Shown: positions 30,252 through 42,952, counted from the first letter of the stretch. The stretch is DNA of 64,000 nucleotides from Cheiracanthium punctorium (GCA_038373885.1 JAWZYV010016944.1:496001-560000); one strand, 5' to 3'. Made by a program: numbers and translations. Notes: generated from the letters alone by a model not told the origin.

Positions 30252-33200
30252 TTTTCTATAATTTTATTGAACGTGTAATTAATTATTGTTAAAGTCATTC
30301 TTAAAATTTCATACTCGACTTATTAGTTATTGCTTAAGGCTGCTCTTAAGGAAATATTTTTTAATTATTAAATTTACATATACAGCACTACGCTTTTATT
30401 TTATATAATAGACGTAACCGATAAAATAAAGAGTTATGAGATATTCAAATATTTCATACACCTTAAGAATAATTCTCGAAGAATTCGATAGAAATGAATG
30501 TAAAGACTACGAAATCCGTTATACAGTTAATAATGAAATGCATCACATAATTTTAAATGAGCTATAACATTTAAACAAACGCATGAGACACGACGAAGTA
30601 CAAAATTTTTAAAATTAAGTAATTAGAACTATGATTGATTTTTAAGGCAAGTATGCTGTTTCTGAAGAAATTTTATTAATATTCAAAGTAGCTTTAGATT
30701 AGTATCGAAATCGTCAGTGAATGCTTAAGATATGCTTATTGCATTTATGGCAGCTTCAGATACAACTTCCTAAGATATATAAAAGATGATATCAGATGTA
30801 TGTTATAAAAACTCCATCAATAGGGAAAAATCCCAAGGGTTTCTGAGTCTTTCAGCAAGATGTATTTCTAAATAAAAATGTATTTTTTTGGTTAACTACA
30901 TCTATTTAAATCGTATTTATTTTTGCATAGGACCCAAGAATGACAGCAATGTTCTCTGAATGTCTATTTTAACATTAAAAGAACATAACTGGATGTTCTC
31001 TGAAGGTTTATAGACGTTCAGAGACTAAACAAACTTAATTTGTAACAATATTGTATTAAGAAGAAACTATATCTAAGAATTTTTATGGAATCTGTTTATT
31101 TTTCATTTTTGAGAAAGAACTGCTTTCAAAATGAGAGTGAAAATCATTAGAAGAGATATCACTTTAAAACTGGAGAGGAATTCAGCTGTGATCGAAAAAA
31201 TAAAACGATTAATCATTCAAATTAAGCCTTGTGGATACCTATTGAGAAGTTTATCATGGGAACGTATTTCGATATCTAGTGACGGAAACGCCCGACAATT
31301 TAGAACAGGCAGCTTGAGACGGATGCTAGACGAATAATTAGACAATCCGTGTTTACTGATTTTTTAAAACTGTGATTATACTGTCCTTAATAGAGAGAGA
31401 TAAAATCCTGATCTATCGTAAGGAATATATGCATGCTATTACTGAGTTAAAGTTTGAAAATTTAACTATTATAACTAATGTGGACTGGAAAAGCCTATAA
31501 CTTCTTTCCTCATTTAATATAGTCTTCTAAAAAGAATTGCAAAGAATCCAATGAGAAAGACCTGCACAAAGGAAGCTTAAGAATAACTTCTCGGCAATTT
31601 TCATACAAAAACTGCATAAAACTGTAATGTTATGTCAGAAATCTTGAATAACAATGCGCTTATTTATATCAAAAGCATGTTTAATTTGGCAATAGTCGTA
31701 CTAAATCTGAACATTAATAACCGTCTAAAAGATTCTGAGAGTTATGTGCTTCTAATAAAAAAAAGAAAAAAAACGATAGATAAAAATAAAATCAATAAAA
31801 AACAGCTGTCAAACACATAATAATATGCATGTAAAAGCAATAAATGAAGTTTTTAAAAGATATTTGTACGAAGAAAGAACATACGTGAGAACGACAAAAA
31901 TGAGAATAAACTGTTGAATTAAAATAATTAAAAACACTGCTGGTGCCAAATAACATGGAATGCCAATTACTGATAATTGACACACACTAAAAACCTTACC
32001 ACATAAATAATCTTGTTAGAAGGATTTATATTTTTATTTATTCGAAATTTATTTGATACAAATAAAGCTGTTAACAGTTCTTTCAAATAAAATTACTAAA
32101 AATATTTTAAAGTTTCATTTAATAATTCTGTACATTTATATTTAATTAAAGTACATTTATATTTAATTGTTAAAAGCGGCAATAACTATATTTTTGTTCA
32201 GACTTATACGAAACGCTCTGTTTTCATTTAACGACTAAAAAGAGATAAATAAATACCAAAAATGTTCAATTCCCACATAAATTGTTTCATTTTTTAAATC
32301 TAATTTGTGGTGCAGCCAGAATCCGATCGATATCATTCAACCTACTTTAATATTGCAGTATATTTTCTAACCAAACGCAAAATATTATTTTTCAAGGGAT
32401 TAGTCTTCAAAATGAGGATATTTTTCCAGCGATAAAAGCTGTGTTATTATCAAGCATTGCCAGCTTTTTTCTATTCATTTTTTTTAACGTAAACGACGCT
32501 TTACGGTTTTTCTTTATTAGAAAAGTTTGTATATACAGATTTTTTAAGGGGATGGTGGACATTAAAAAGGTTTTTTTTTTAATTTAATAAGATAGGATTA
32601 TGAAATTTTGTATTTTAATATATTAAACTAAAAGCATTATAAACAACTGAAAAAAATTTAAATTTTTTAAAAAAAATATTAGTAATTAATTAAAAATTAA
32701 TTAAATTTTTAGTTTCGAAAAAATGCTCCATGCGTTTTAATTTTAACTTTTTTTTAGTAATTTTGTTTTATAATAGCATAAAAATATATTTTAAAAAAGT
32801 CTGTGCATTGGATTTTGATTCGACTGCGTAGTTAATTTTTTAGAAAGATTTTCATGGATATATACCAAACTTTCCCGAAATTTTTCAGTTTTCGTAAATA
32901 AAAGTGAAATTTCATAATCGAAATTTTGACCATATTTACAAAGGATACACAGATTTATTGTAATGTATGAGAAGAATGTTTGTAGTAAATTTTGTACAAT
33001 TCCGACCTAAATAAAGCGCATGGAGCATTTTGAAAACAAGAAAATCACAAAAAACTTGATTTGGAGAAAATACAGTTTAAAGTGTAATTTTCCATTTACC
33101 TTTAATACCGACTCTTCTGAATAATTTTATTTATGATTTTACCTTAACAAAACATATTTTTTAAATAATTTCATTCGAATATTAGCTTATTTTGTAAAAC

Positions 33201-36018
33201 GTTCAATAAAAATTGTAACGTGTTTACGCGTTTGTTTGCATTTTTGTGGACATTTAACTGTCCCTTTTAATTTTTTCAAACCCTAATATCGTTTTAAAAA
33301 ATTGCCGTAGACATACGCGGTTTTTCTCCATGATTCAGCTTTAACTGTAGAATATTGGTATGTAAAAAAGAAAAAACACAGTTTTTGGTCCAATTTATCA
33401 TTTTGTTTGGCTCTGTTTGTTTCCTTTTTCTTCCCACTTGGGGTATGTCATTTTTTCAGTAATATTCAAGGTGTTTTATTGTTTGATTATAGATATATAT
33501 GTATATATATACATTTATGTGTGCGTGTGTACTAAAACCGGCGCTTAATGAAATCAGCATCGAATAAACTCGAAGTTGAAACCTGTGAAACCAGATATTT
33601 AAGTAACCAAAGAAGTAAAGAGACAAAACACACCAAACAACTTTTCATCTGTATTATGAAATTTTAACAGCTGACGAACTGCATAAAACACTGACTGCTT
33701 CAGCATGTTTGGATAGAGACCCCGCCACCAGAGGCAAAATAGGCTTATTCAGGTTTTGTGCAGTTTGTTTCAGCTGTTAGTTTGTTCCAAATATCTTACA
33801 GAAAACATGACTGGACCAGAAACTTTTTCATCCCCTGAAGTGAAAATCTGGTCCGAGCATGCACACTATTGCTTGTCAAATGAATGAGACTATGCAATGA
33901 AAGGGTAGAACACTCCTGTCCTGTCCTACAGTACCATGTGTAACCTTAAAGTCTAGGAGCAACTCGAAAAGGCTGACCATAAGTAATAAAACAGCAATAA
34001 AAATATACAGTACTTTTATATAAAATAATTACTATAAAAACCGAAAATCAGATTCGAGGTTTCGCTCTTCTGAAGGCTGGAAGCTCTTTTCTACACTGCC
34101 ATTTTAAGCCCATTAAAGCCCAATAAAAGTACCCATTTTCCCTTTTGTCTTTCCTCTTCATAGACGAAAAAATATCGAGAACCTAGTAAGACATCTCTGA
34201 TTTTTGGAACACATAAAAGAGTTTAGCACTCAAGGATTGGTTTCATTATATTTGATCTTTCAAATGAATCTGTTGTGTACAATTTCAAAAATATGGGTGT
34301 CCTCAGTTGTGACATAGCAAAGTCCATTATAGCTCATTAGTAAGCAATAAAATGCCCTCAGTCTTTGGAGATGGTCGCTTTTGAGTGTATAAGTTTTCTT
34401 TTTTTCCTGTGATTACTGGCCACTATCCTTTAATCGGAAATATTTTCAAAAACTTACAAGGGTACTGAAGAATCAGGGCCGAGAACCAGACATGTACTCC
34501 CAATATTACTACATTGTGGAAAAATCAAAAGTTTAATTGTTTCTTAGAAACAACGAGAATTTATCAGTTTTTCGGAAAACGCTTCATATAATATGTAAAT
34601 TAATTTTATGTGTAGAATATAGTATGATTTTATATTTAATTTGAAGCCAATAATTAACTACTTATCAATACAAATTAATTAATCCTGTTTATTCATCCCG
34701 TCGTCTTAATGTAGAATTCTCTCTCGAGGAAGCGACAGGTAACACTCCCCACCTTGAGGTAACACTCCTCCCTTTTTTTGGGAGGAGGGGGCGGGTTAAA
34801 AATTTTCGGCGAGTATAAAAATCCTCTGCTTATTTAAATGACTTCATCTCGAAACGAATATAATTTTATTAAACGGAGTAAAATATATTTTAGACTACTT
34901 GTTCGCAAGCTTTAAAATCACGTATTCAACATTTATTCCATAATTCGACATGGTTTCAAATTTCATCATTTATTTGAACAAATCGACCCTGTTCTACCGT
35001 TGTAAAGCAAGAATGTTGGGCTCGGCAGGACACCTATTTAAAATAAGTGATCCCCCAAGCAGTGGAGACGAAAAGCCAGCCACAGAATGTCAGCACTTGT
35101 GGGCCCGGGCCAATCAGGAATGTCTTGGATAGTCTTCAACCAACTCTTCGTGGAATTTCTAAGCATTAAATCTTGATGGACGTTAATCCTCTTATTCCCA
35201 CTATGAGATAATCCCAAGCAAAAATTAAATTTTTCTATTAAAATTGTTTTCTCAAATAACGTAAATATAATAAAAAATAATGAAAAAGTTATTTTTATGT
35301 TTTCCAAAGGTAGCACCATGACTTCAAAACTCTATTGTAAATGAAACTAAAAAAAGTTGTATCTAATGAGAAAGCATATATTTTCTTATATAAAGATTGG
35401 AATTATTATTTTTGCTTCGTATTAAATATTATTAAAATAATAGAATACTACTTCATAGTAGAACATGTTGCAAGTAGAACAAAAGAGTCTGAACATGTTA
35501 CTTCTAAAATATTTTAATAATTTTCATCCATTATTGCTGGCATTTGTGGACCCAAACTACTACTGTTATTAATTGAGGGTACAGTTAATGGTCTTATGAC
35601 ACCAAAATCCAATTTCGAAACATTTTTCCTGTAAAAAAATAGCTTGGATGGTAGCATATTTGCTACTATGGGCATAATCGGAGCCATTACTAAGAATTTT
35701 TTTTTTATGGGGGAAGGGAGATGACTATAAACTGCCAAGTCAAATATCGGTTTTTACGAAGTTATTTACTTTTTTATCAATCAAATCACTAACTTTTTAC
35801 TTTTGCCAACTAGGTTAGCGTAATTTTGCCACATGTACCAGAAATAGAAAGTAAATTGTAGTTTGTGTTGATTTTTTTTTTTTACCAAGTGTGCCAAATA
35901 GGTATCTAATTTTGGCAAGTTTCATAGAATTTTGTGAGTGTTAGGGGGTAACCCCCCCTCCTGCCCTCCCCCCTTTAGCAAGGTCTCTGGACATAAGAGG
36001 GTTAAGGGTTGAAGTATT
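30252..36018. other. Long AT-rich stretch, no gene seen
   Basis: Nearly 6 kb without a recognisable gene. I noted a short repeated ATGTTCTCTGAA (30949 and 30993) with a nearby inverted TTCAGAGA, a TA/TG microsatellite at about 33490-33530, a CCTCCC/GGGAGG inverted pair at about 34768-34788 and a C-rich run near 35947-35973. The short frames at 31131-31337, 34950-35132 and 35514-35738 match nothing. Confidence 0.45.
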
Positions 36019-36258
36019 TTAAATAATAGATTTGGCAGTTGAAAAAGAAATCTCACTTTTAATCAATGGTGAAATCATAGACTCTTTTTTGGTTAATAGG
36101 TCAGATTTTTCATTGCCATCCACTCTACTCTCACTATATAAAGTTTGCATTTGTTGAAAGAATCTCTGGAAAAGGTACAGGCAATTTGGGACAACCTTCT
36201 CTGTGGTGGTCACTACCCACTTTCTGAAAATCAAAACATGCCTAGCTGTATCAGACAA
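36019..36258 (-). pseudogene. Possible RNase H scrap of a retroelement
   Basis: In this 79-codon frame, SRVDGNEKSDLLTKKES resembles the final RNase H motif (H-x-x-x-x-GNE-x-AD-x-LA-K) of non-LTR elements, with the Asp of 'SD' at the catalytic position. The upstream VVTTTEKVVPNCLYLFQRFF could be the preceding helix. RT and the other RNase H motifs are not visible nearby. Confidence is low because only one motif supports it. Confidence 0.35.
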
Positions 36259-36332
36259 CCTATTTCATTCAGCATAAATTCAGATGGCATTTTTATTATA
36301 TCCACTTTGCGTGTATCCCTGTGAAACAAGTA

Positions 36333-36407
36333 TATCATTTATTTCCTGTTAGACCATTATCATTTATTTCCTGTTAGACCATTATCATTTATTTCCTGTT
36401 AGACCAT
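36333..36407. repeat. 25-bp tandem repeat, 3 perfect copies
   Basis: The unit TATCATTTATTTCCTGTTAG + ACCAT occurs at 36333, 36358 and 36383 with no differences, so the expansion is recent. Confidence 0.95.
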
Positions 36408-38762
36408 TTAATCTTAGTCTAATAAACTTTTGCAAAACAATCTTGAAAATAAATAGTAAGAAAACTTTTTTGGTTGAAAATAAAAACACCCCCATAAAAT
36501 GCAATCTATTTTATTATTTCTTATTGAAGATATCCAAATTTAGTAGTAATTTATTCATAATTTTGTCGATCAGATTACATACAAACGAGAAGGTGAATGC
36601 ACAATCAGATAAACTAAGCACAAAAGTATTTGAAATTATTTTTATAACATTTTACAATAATGTGTCAATCCCTGTAAAGGGCTAGCGATAGCTTGCTTGA
36701 AAATTTTTCATTTATTATATAAAACCTATAGATAATATTGCTTGTTAAGCTTGCGAGATTTAAAAAGTAAATAAGCTTCAAGCTTCTAAAATGCATGTAC
36801 TATAAAATGTCAGTTTTTATAGCTTGCAGGCCAAGACTATCTAATCAAGTTGAGTAGCAGGTGAATATGCACTAGCACTGTCAAGCGTTCAGATTCTATT
36901 ATAAATGGCTCTAAATCACTAGAGAACAGGTTCTTAGCGCTAGTAAATTTCCAACTAGAACAGTTATAGTTAGTTTAATGATATAATATCTCATCGATGT
37001 ATAAACTGACCATGCTATCAATTGATGATACAAGTATTAAAATGTATAATCATATGTGTCATACTGGAGCATATTAAATTAATGAATGGTGTGCTTTAAG
37101 AACCACGTTTATTAAAACAATATATCACATATTACGATTATATGGAACATATCAGTTGTTTTATGAATGCAAGCTCCTAATTATTGTATTATTATCATGT
37201 GTTTCCATGTTATGAAACATTTATAAGTCATTGCCCTTTTCTTAACTATCGTAACACCATTATGTTTATATTTATTGGCTCATAATAAAATCAGTCAGTT
37301 TCAATAAGTAGAAATAATTTATGAATGCTTTTTTATTTATTCACAGTATTTTAAATTCAACATAGTTTAATGACTATGAAATTCCACATTTTGTAACAAG
37401 TATATCTTACTGTAAAAGAGAGCATAGACTTGAACGAAAATCCTGAGGTTTCCCAATAAAAATTTCATATTAAACTATTTGAAAGATAATTTAGACTTCC
37501 TAGCAGCGCACTGCTAAAACAGAACCTATCTAAACTTTCTCTGAAGTGCTTACAGAAGTGAGGCCAAAATAGAAATTCCATTTTATTTGTTATACCTATT
37601 CTTTAGCTTATAATCTAATAATTACTATACAGAAAAATGTTGTGTGCAGAATGCCATTTTTTTTTCTTTTTCGTTTCTTTCCTTCTTTTATTTATTTGTA
37701 GAAGTAAAAAATAATGCAAAGTGAGGAATTTGATTTTGAGAACATGCATAAAAGTATAGTTCCTGCATTCGTATTTAAAACCATAGTTTGATGGTGGAGG
37801 GTTTATTTACCAAAGTTTTATGCAAAATTTGTGTTGCATCGAATAAAATGCGATCAGTTATTAAAACAAGGGATTCGAATCTCTTTGGTGAACAAATCTC
37901 TATGAATCGAAATCAAATTTCTTACAAGTACTTTCTTTCATTTTTGCTCATAGAGCAAGAATATTACCGTTGATAATTTACATAGTACTGCTTCTATTTT
38001 GTAAGTTACCAAAAACCTGCTCATGAAGTAAAACATCGAGCTTCTATTCAAAATATGGAAAAACTAGACAATGATTTACATGTGATTTCTATTTTGCAAG
38101 AGAGCTCAACCTTGACCACCTGGATTTATCAAGAATGTATGCAGTGTGACGGTGGCTATAGAGGAAAATAAATGACACTCTTGACTAAAAAGAAATTATG
38201 ACTGCAGGCACGGTGTCGCTGGCAATGATAGTATGGGACAAAGAAGGGCAGTGGCAGCATTGGCAAAGACGCAAGACATAGCACCAATAAATTGCAGATA
38301 TTTATGGGAAGAAAATACACGTGCGAAAGTTGTGTAGGGAAGGCAAACCAAGGGTCAGGCATTTTTATTGTAAACCCACAGTAGAAGGCGAACGGGAAAA
38401 CAAAATAACATCTCCCAAAATGAATCAGCCGACCGTAAGAAGTAAAAGAAATATTATTGAAGAGGGGAGGGGGCCAGAGCCGAATCTGAATCCTAAATGG
38501 AGAGATTCCCTGGAAAGTAAAAAATCAGAAAAAAGAATAAGAAATCGCTGACATAAGACGAAGAGGGAGTTTTTGGAGATATCCTATGGAAGAAAAACGT
38601 TCGAGGAGAGAGGTTTGCTGAGGACCTTCATCTATATGCATGACTGCGGTATCAAGAGCCGGACAGTCGGAACCTCCATACGTCTGCAGGATAGACACAG
38701 CTGAGACGGACTCAGGAGCAAGGTGCTGAGAACGTCCATACCGATGCCTGACACCCGGGTTT
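36408..38762. other. AT-rich stretch grading into purine-rich sequence
   Basis: No gene was recognised. From about 38160 the sequence becomes more balanced and purine-rich up to the fold-back repeat. The 76-codon frame at 38321-38551 is Lys/Arg/Glu-rich without known motifs. Confidence 0.45.
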
Positions 38763-39030
38763 GGGACAATTCACCGACAACGACTACACCTACAGGACAT
38801 TTCACCGACACCGTTTCACCGACTGGACATTTCACCGACATGGATTTTTCACCGACTGGACATTTCACCGACATGGATTTTTCACCGACTGGACATTTCA
38901 CCGACATGGATTTTTCAGCGACTAGACATTTCACCGACACGGAATTTTCACCGACTAGACATTTCAACGACACGGATTTTTCACCGACAGGACATTTCAC
39001 TGACATGGATTTTTCACCGACAGGACATTT
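38763..39030 (+). repeat. 33-bp tandem array, left arm
   Basis: Repeats of GGACATTTCACCGACATGGA followed by TTTTTCACCGACT make a 33-bp unit with about 7-8 copies. Because 33 is a multiple of three, the plus strand is open (38723-39064, repeating SPTGHFTDMDF). The minus strand is also open (38632-39006, repeating SMSVKCPVGEK). There is no initiation or promoter evidence, so I treat both frames as by-products of the repeat. Confidence 0.85.
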
Positions 39031-39973
39031 ACATGAACGTTTCAGGCACTTTAAAATGGACTAAATTTTCAACATTACGACGACAGGCCAATTCCCACAT
39101 AGTTTTAATTAGTAATACATTTAACAAAAAATCTCCCATAAGGAGAGCAGCTAATTATGATTCTTTTTTCTCAAAAATTTATCAATATATCTAAAAAAGA
39201 TTTCTTTTGTACAAAACTAGAAAGTTTAGGCGTTTAAAGCAGGGCCGTGACTATAGTTTATTTATTTATTTTTGTTGGGGTGGGAGGTAGGGGGTTTCCA
39301 AAAACACTCGTATGAACCATAATTAATTATACGTGCGTAATTAAAATTAAATACGTATTAATTATGCATACGTAATTAATTAACATTAATCAAATTATAT
39401 CGTATATAAAAAATAATTAACTTAAGTACATATTTATTAACTTCATTGTGTAATTCAATTAATTACGTAATTAAAACTCATTTATATAATTAATTTGTGT
39501 ATTACAGTAAAAGAAGATTTGAGAAAAACAATCGTACTGAAAGTGTGTTTTTTGATAACAATATACGTCAAATTTTCGAAGGGAGTGTGAAGGGGGGAGT
39601 ACATCCATTCTATAGCACTGTTTCTCTCAATATATAAAAAAACACTGGACAGTACCATAAATAAGCATATATATTGTTATACGGCCTTGTCGGTAACTAA
39701 GTTCAGGCAAACAGGGAAAAATGGGAAGTTGATTATATAGCTTTTAAACTTTCGGAAAAACATTAATTGGGGATTTTAGTTGTATGAAACAGAAAAGTTC
39801 CTTATGCGGGAAAAAATTTATAAAGTTTTGAAACTCCAAGAAAACACTAATTGGTGACAGGACATTTTGCCGACACCGTCTCACTCTAGGGGAGGAGGCT
39901 CGAGCTCCTGAAGCCTCAGCCATGGATCCGCCACTGATATGATAACAACAATTTCAGGAGACAATACGTATGT
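39031..39973. other. AT-rich centre of the fold-back element
   Basis: It contains a run of TAATTA-rich near-palindromes at about 39320-39500. GGATCCGCCACTGA at about 39924-39937, seen in many unrelated repeat ends, is also present. No coding sequence. Confidence 0.45.
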
Positions 39974-40180
39974 CTGTGAAAATCCACGTCTGTAAAATGT
40001 CCTGTCGGTGAAATGTCCACTCGGTGAAAAATCTGTGTCGGTGAAATTTCCGTGTCGGTGAAATGTCCGTGTCGGTGAAATGTCCAGTCGGTGAAAAGTC
40101 CATGTCGGTGAACTGTCCAGTCGGTGAAACGGTGTCGGTGAAATGTCCTGTCGGTGTAAAGGGTGTCGGTGAAATGTCCC
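39974..40180 (-). repeat. 33-bp-type tandem array, right arm (inverted)
   Basis: The same motif in reverse (GTCGGTGAAATGTCC) is repeated at least eight times with more variable spacing than the left arm. The minus-strand frame 39916-40203 reads through most of it. Confidence 0.85.
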
Positions 40181-40693
40181 GGACCGCTGACAGCCATCCT
40201 CATTCGGAACTTCGGAGTGTGTGCTGAGGGCGCCGTATGCCGTGTCTGCGCCTAACCGTCATACTTGGCCGAATCGATGGAGAGTTTTGATGAGGAGCTT
40301 CATTGCGATGTCTGACCGACATGCCTTGGAAGGACGTGATGCCACGATGATGTGCGAACTAACAGATGTACGATTTATTTTTTTGTCTGTTACTGAGCCG
40401 CGTCATATCTCCCCTCCATCCCCACTAATTCATTAAATTTTAAGCAATGGACCAAATTATCAAGCATTGGATAAGTGAAATATAATGAGTACAGATATCG
40501 TGAATGAAATTAATTTGAAATTATAAATAAAATGAGATAGAAAATTCAAATTTGTTTCTTTTCTTGAGAAGTGAATTTAATATTTTATTTTAGATAAATT
40601 TTAGGTAAGTAAAATTCTTTTATTATGCATGAGTGATTATTGAAGAATTTTCAAAAGGTAGGATTTTGGAATATTGCATATTTGTATATCTAA
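40181..40693. other. Spacer, no gene seen
   Basis: A 71-codon frame at 40221-40436 lies in balanced-composition DNA but has no recognisable domain. Confidence 0.4.
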
Positions 40694-41344
40694 TCTAATA
40701 TATAAAATTCTCCTGTCACAGTGTTAGTCACCTAACTCCTCCGAAACCACTCGACCAATTTTAATGAAATTTTCTATGTATATTCGTAGGTCTGAGAATA
40801 GGTTTTTAACTATGTCTCATACCCCTAAGTCATAAGGGCGGTCCACCCCAAAATGTTTAGCCCCCGAGTGCTATTAATTTCAATCAGGATTTCTGTGTAG
40901 ACATTAGCGTGTCGAATCACTTTTCAAATGCGTTTGCCAGATAATGTGGAGAGGGGGGGGGGACATTAATAAAATGTTGAAAGTCGAACAAGGTTTGCAA
41001 TTTTTGATAATGGATCGCTAAATGTGGTGCCAAAACGCGACAATTTATTATAAATATATTTCGCGTATAGTTAGAAAACGCCTGGAGTATATTGTAAAAG
41101 AGTTTTACTAGGCGATTTTAATATAGATTTCTATTCCAAAGAAGTGATCTGTGGAACAAGAAAGGAAAACACGGTAAACTCATGGATTATGATGCCCATT
41201 CCAAACAGCGTTTAAAATGTCTTTGCGGTATAGTTGGAATATGCCTACAGGAAGAATTTGCCTGGCGAAGATTGTAAAACAGTTTCAGTAGGCGATTTTA
41301 AGATAGATTTCGATTCCAAAGATGTGTTTTATGGTACAAGAAAG

Positions 41345-41897
41345 AGTTGATTCCTATTTTAACGCACCCACTCTCGCAACCTTAAAAATCCCCGTACTTT
41401 GGCGAGCTTTGCAGTCATGAGTCTCTGGGAGTTATGCACAAGTTTCAACGGTACTTACGTATTATTCCGGCGGTCCGCCCAGACAAACAATTTTTCACCA
41501 AGATAAATGCCGGGCACATGAAATTGTTGATCGTTTGGAATACGATTGGCAACGTGTTTAAAATCTACGAAACAGTAGTTTGGCGGAAGTGACCGTCGGG
41601 ATAATACGTAAGTACCGTTTCAACGCGCCAAAAGAAAGAACTAGATGAAAACTAAAGTAAACAAACTAGCGATAAACGCACCAGTTAAGGAATCTGAAGA
41701 CAATTATTAAAACTACATTAATTTTAAATCCAAAATAAATAAAAATGTGACGGCATGCTTTACTTACAGGTTGTTGCAAATCGCCATTTTAATTCTAAAT
41801 GACGATTGCCACATAAATCCGAAAAATCGTCATGGTAACTGCATATGTTTAATGATCGCCACCTTGGCGAGAGTCGAGGTTTTAAAGTAGGAAAATC
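41345..41897. mobile_element. ~553-bp inverted-repeat element, copy 1 inside the Helitron array
   Basis: The ends GTTGATTCCTATTTTAACGC and, reverse-complemented from the right, GGATTTTCCTACTTTAAAAC continue with CACTCTCGC/GACTCTCGCC. The flanks are CAAGAAAG (41337-41344) and CAAGAAAA (41898-41905), an 8-bp TSD with one change. The array units at 41156 and 42772 show the uninterrupted ACAAGAAAG site. It contains the small MITE 41450-41616. It is non-coding; an 8-bp TSD suggests hAT-like. Confidence 0.7.
41450..41616. mobile_element. 167-bp MITE, copy 1, nested
   Basis: TIRs GGTACTTACGTATTATTCCG and, from the right, GGTACTTACGTATTATCCCG continue ~35 bp. A perfect 8-bp duplication GTTTCAAC flanks the element (41442-41449 and 41617-41624). 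It is non-coding and sits in the ~553-bp element, which sits in the Helitron. Confidence 0.85.
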
Positions 41898-42057
41898 CAA
41901 GAAAAACAAACCGGTACACTCATGGATTACATTCGAAACAATATATAAAACGATGAAGTATATTTGTAATATACTTGGCGAAGATTGTAAAATAGTTTTA
42001 GTAGGCGATTTTAAGATAGATTTCGATTCCAAAGATGTGTTTTATGGTACAAGAAAG

Positions 42058-42613
42058 ATTTGATTCCTAACGCCCCCACTCTCGCCAACCTAAAAAATCC
42101 CCATACTTTGGCGAGCTTGGCAGTCATGGGTCTCTTGGAGTTATGCACAAGTTTCAACTGTACTTACGTATTATCCCGGCGGTCCGCCAAGACAAGCAAT
42201 TTTTCACCAAGATAAATGCCGGGCACATGAAATTTTTGATGGTTTGGAATACGATTGGCAACAGTTTGCCAGCAAATTTGACGAAAAAGTAGCTTGGCGG
42301 AAGTGACCGCCGGGCTAATACGTAAGTACCGTTTTAGCGCTCCCAAAAGAACTCGATGAAAACTAAAGTAAACAAATTAGCGATAAACGCACCCGTTAAG
42401 GAATTTGAAGACACTTAATTATTAAAACTTCATTAATTGGCAATCCAAAATAAATAAAAATGTAACGGCATGCTGTACTTACATGTTGTTCCAAATCGCC
42501 ATTTTAATTCTAAATTACGATTGCCACATAAATGCAAAAATTGTCATGGTAACTGCATTTGTTTAATGATCGTCACCTTGTTGAGAGTCAAGGCGTTAAA
42601 GTAGGAATCAACC
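42058..42613. mobile_element. ~556-bp inverted-repeat element, copy 2
   Basis: The same element at the same array site as copy 1. It has perfect CAAGAAAG on both sides (42050-42057 and 42614-42621) and ends TTGATTCCTAACGCCCCCAC and, from the right, TTGATTCCTACTTTAACGCC. Identical insertion point and shared nested MITE imply that the insertion preceded tandem duplication of the array unit. Confidence 0.8.
42159..42330. mobile_element. ~172-bp MITE, copy 2, nested
   Basis: Homologous to 41450-41616. The left flank GTTTCAAC is kept (42151-42158), but the right flank has decayed to GTTTTAGC. The TIRs TGTACTTACGTATTATCCCG and GGTACTTACGTATTAGCCCG remain clear. Confidence 0.8.
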
Positions 42614-42952
42614 CAAGAAAGACAAACATGGTACACGCATGGATTATGATGCGCATTCGAAACAATATATAGAACGATGAAGTGTAGTTGTAATATACTT
42701 GGCAAATATTGTAAAATAGTTTTAGTAGGCGATTTTAAAATAGATTTCGATTCCAAAGATGGGTTTTACGAAACAAGAAAGAAAAATACAGCACAGTCAT
42801 GAATAATGATACACTTTCCAACTTAATGGAATATGGAAGAAAAATAGGGACGACGCATAAATTATGATACGATTTTAATATATAGCAAAATAGTGCGTAT
42901 TTAAAATCTGAAAATATTTCAGATTTTCATCTTTTTATTATTATTTATTTTT

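Larger units (their letters stand above)
38763..40180. mobile_element. Fold-back-like element with arms of tandem repeats
   Basis: Two arrays of the same short repeat face each other: 38763-39030 in one orientation and 39974-40180 in the other. About 940 bp of AT-rich DNA lies between them, with a lone forward copy at about 39857-39886. Long, internally repetitive inverted arms are the hallmark of Foldback/Galileo-type elements. No transposase or target duplication was found, so the element boundaries and class are inferred. Confidence 0.5.
41090..42800 (+). repeat. Four-unit tandem array with GDFNIDF-like coding segment
   Basis: GGCGATTTTAAKATAGATTTC occurs at 41111, 41291, 42004 and 42728. 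The first two are 180 bp apart. The later spacings (713 and 724 bp) become about 160-170 bp once the ~555-bp insertions are removed. Each unit can be read as (V/L)xxGDF(N/K)IDFxSKxVxxGTRK, similar to the GDFN motif of endonuclease/exonuclease/phosphatase domains, which some arthropod Helitrons carry. The segment then repeats rather than continuing, so no full domain exists. Confidence 0.75.

Noticed and set aside
36333..36407. CRISPR-like array
   Set aside because: The units are contiguous without spacers, and the window is eukaryotic. No CRISPR array exists here.
38632..39064. Long overlapping frames on both strands as possible repeat proteins
   Set aside because: They are fully explained by a 33-bp repeat whose length is a multiple of three. 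No start context, domain or promoter supports translation.
40221..40436. 71-codon frame beside the fold-back array
   Set aside because: No motif, signal or homology can be seen. Balanced composition alone is not enough.
42164..42346. 60-codon minus-strand frame inside the Helitron
   Set aside because: It spans the ~172-bp MITE copy and its TIRs, so it is not a gene.
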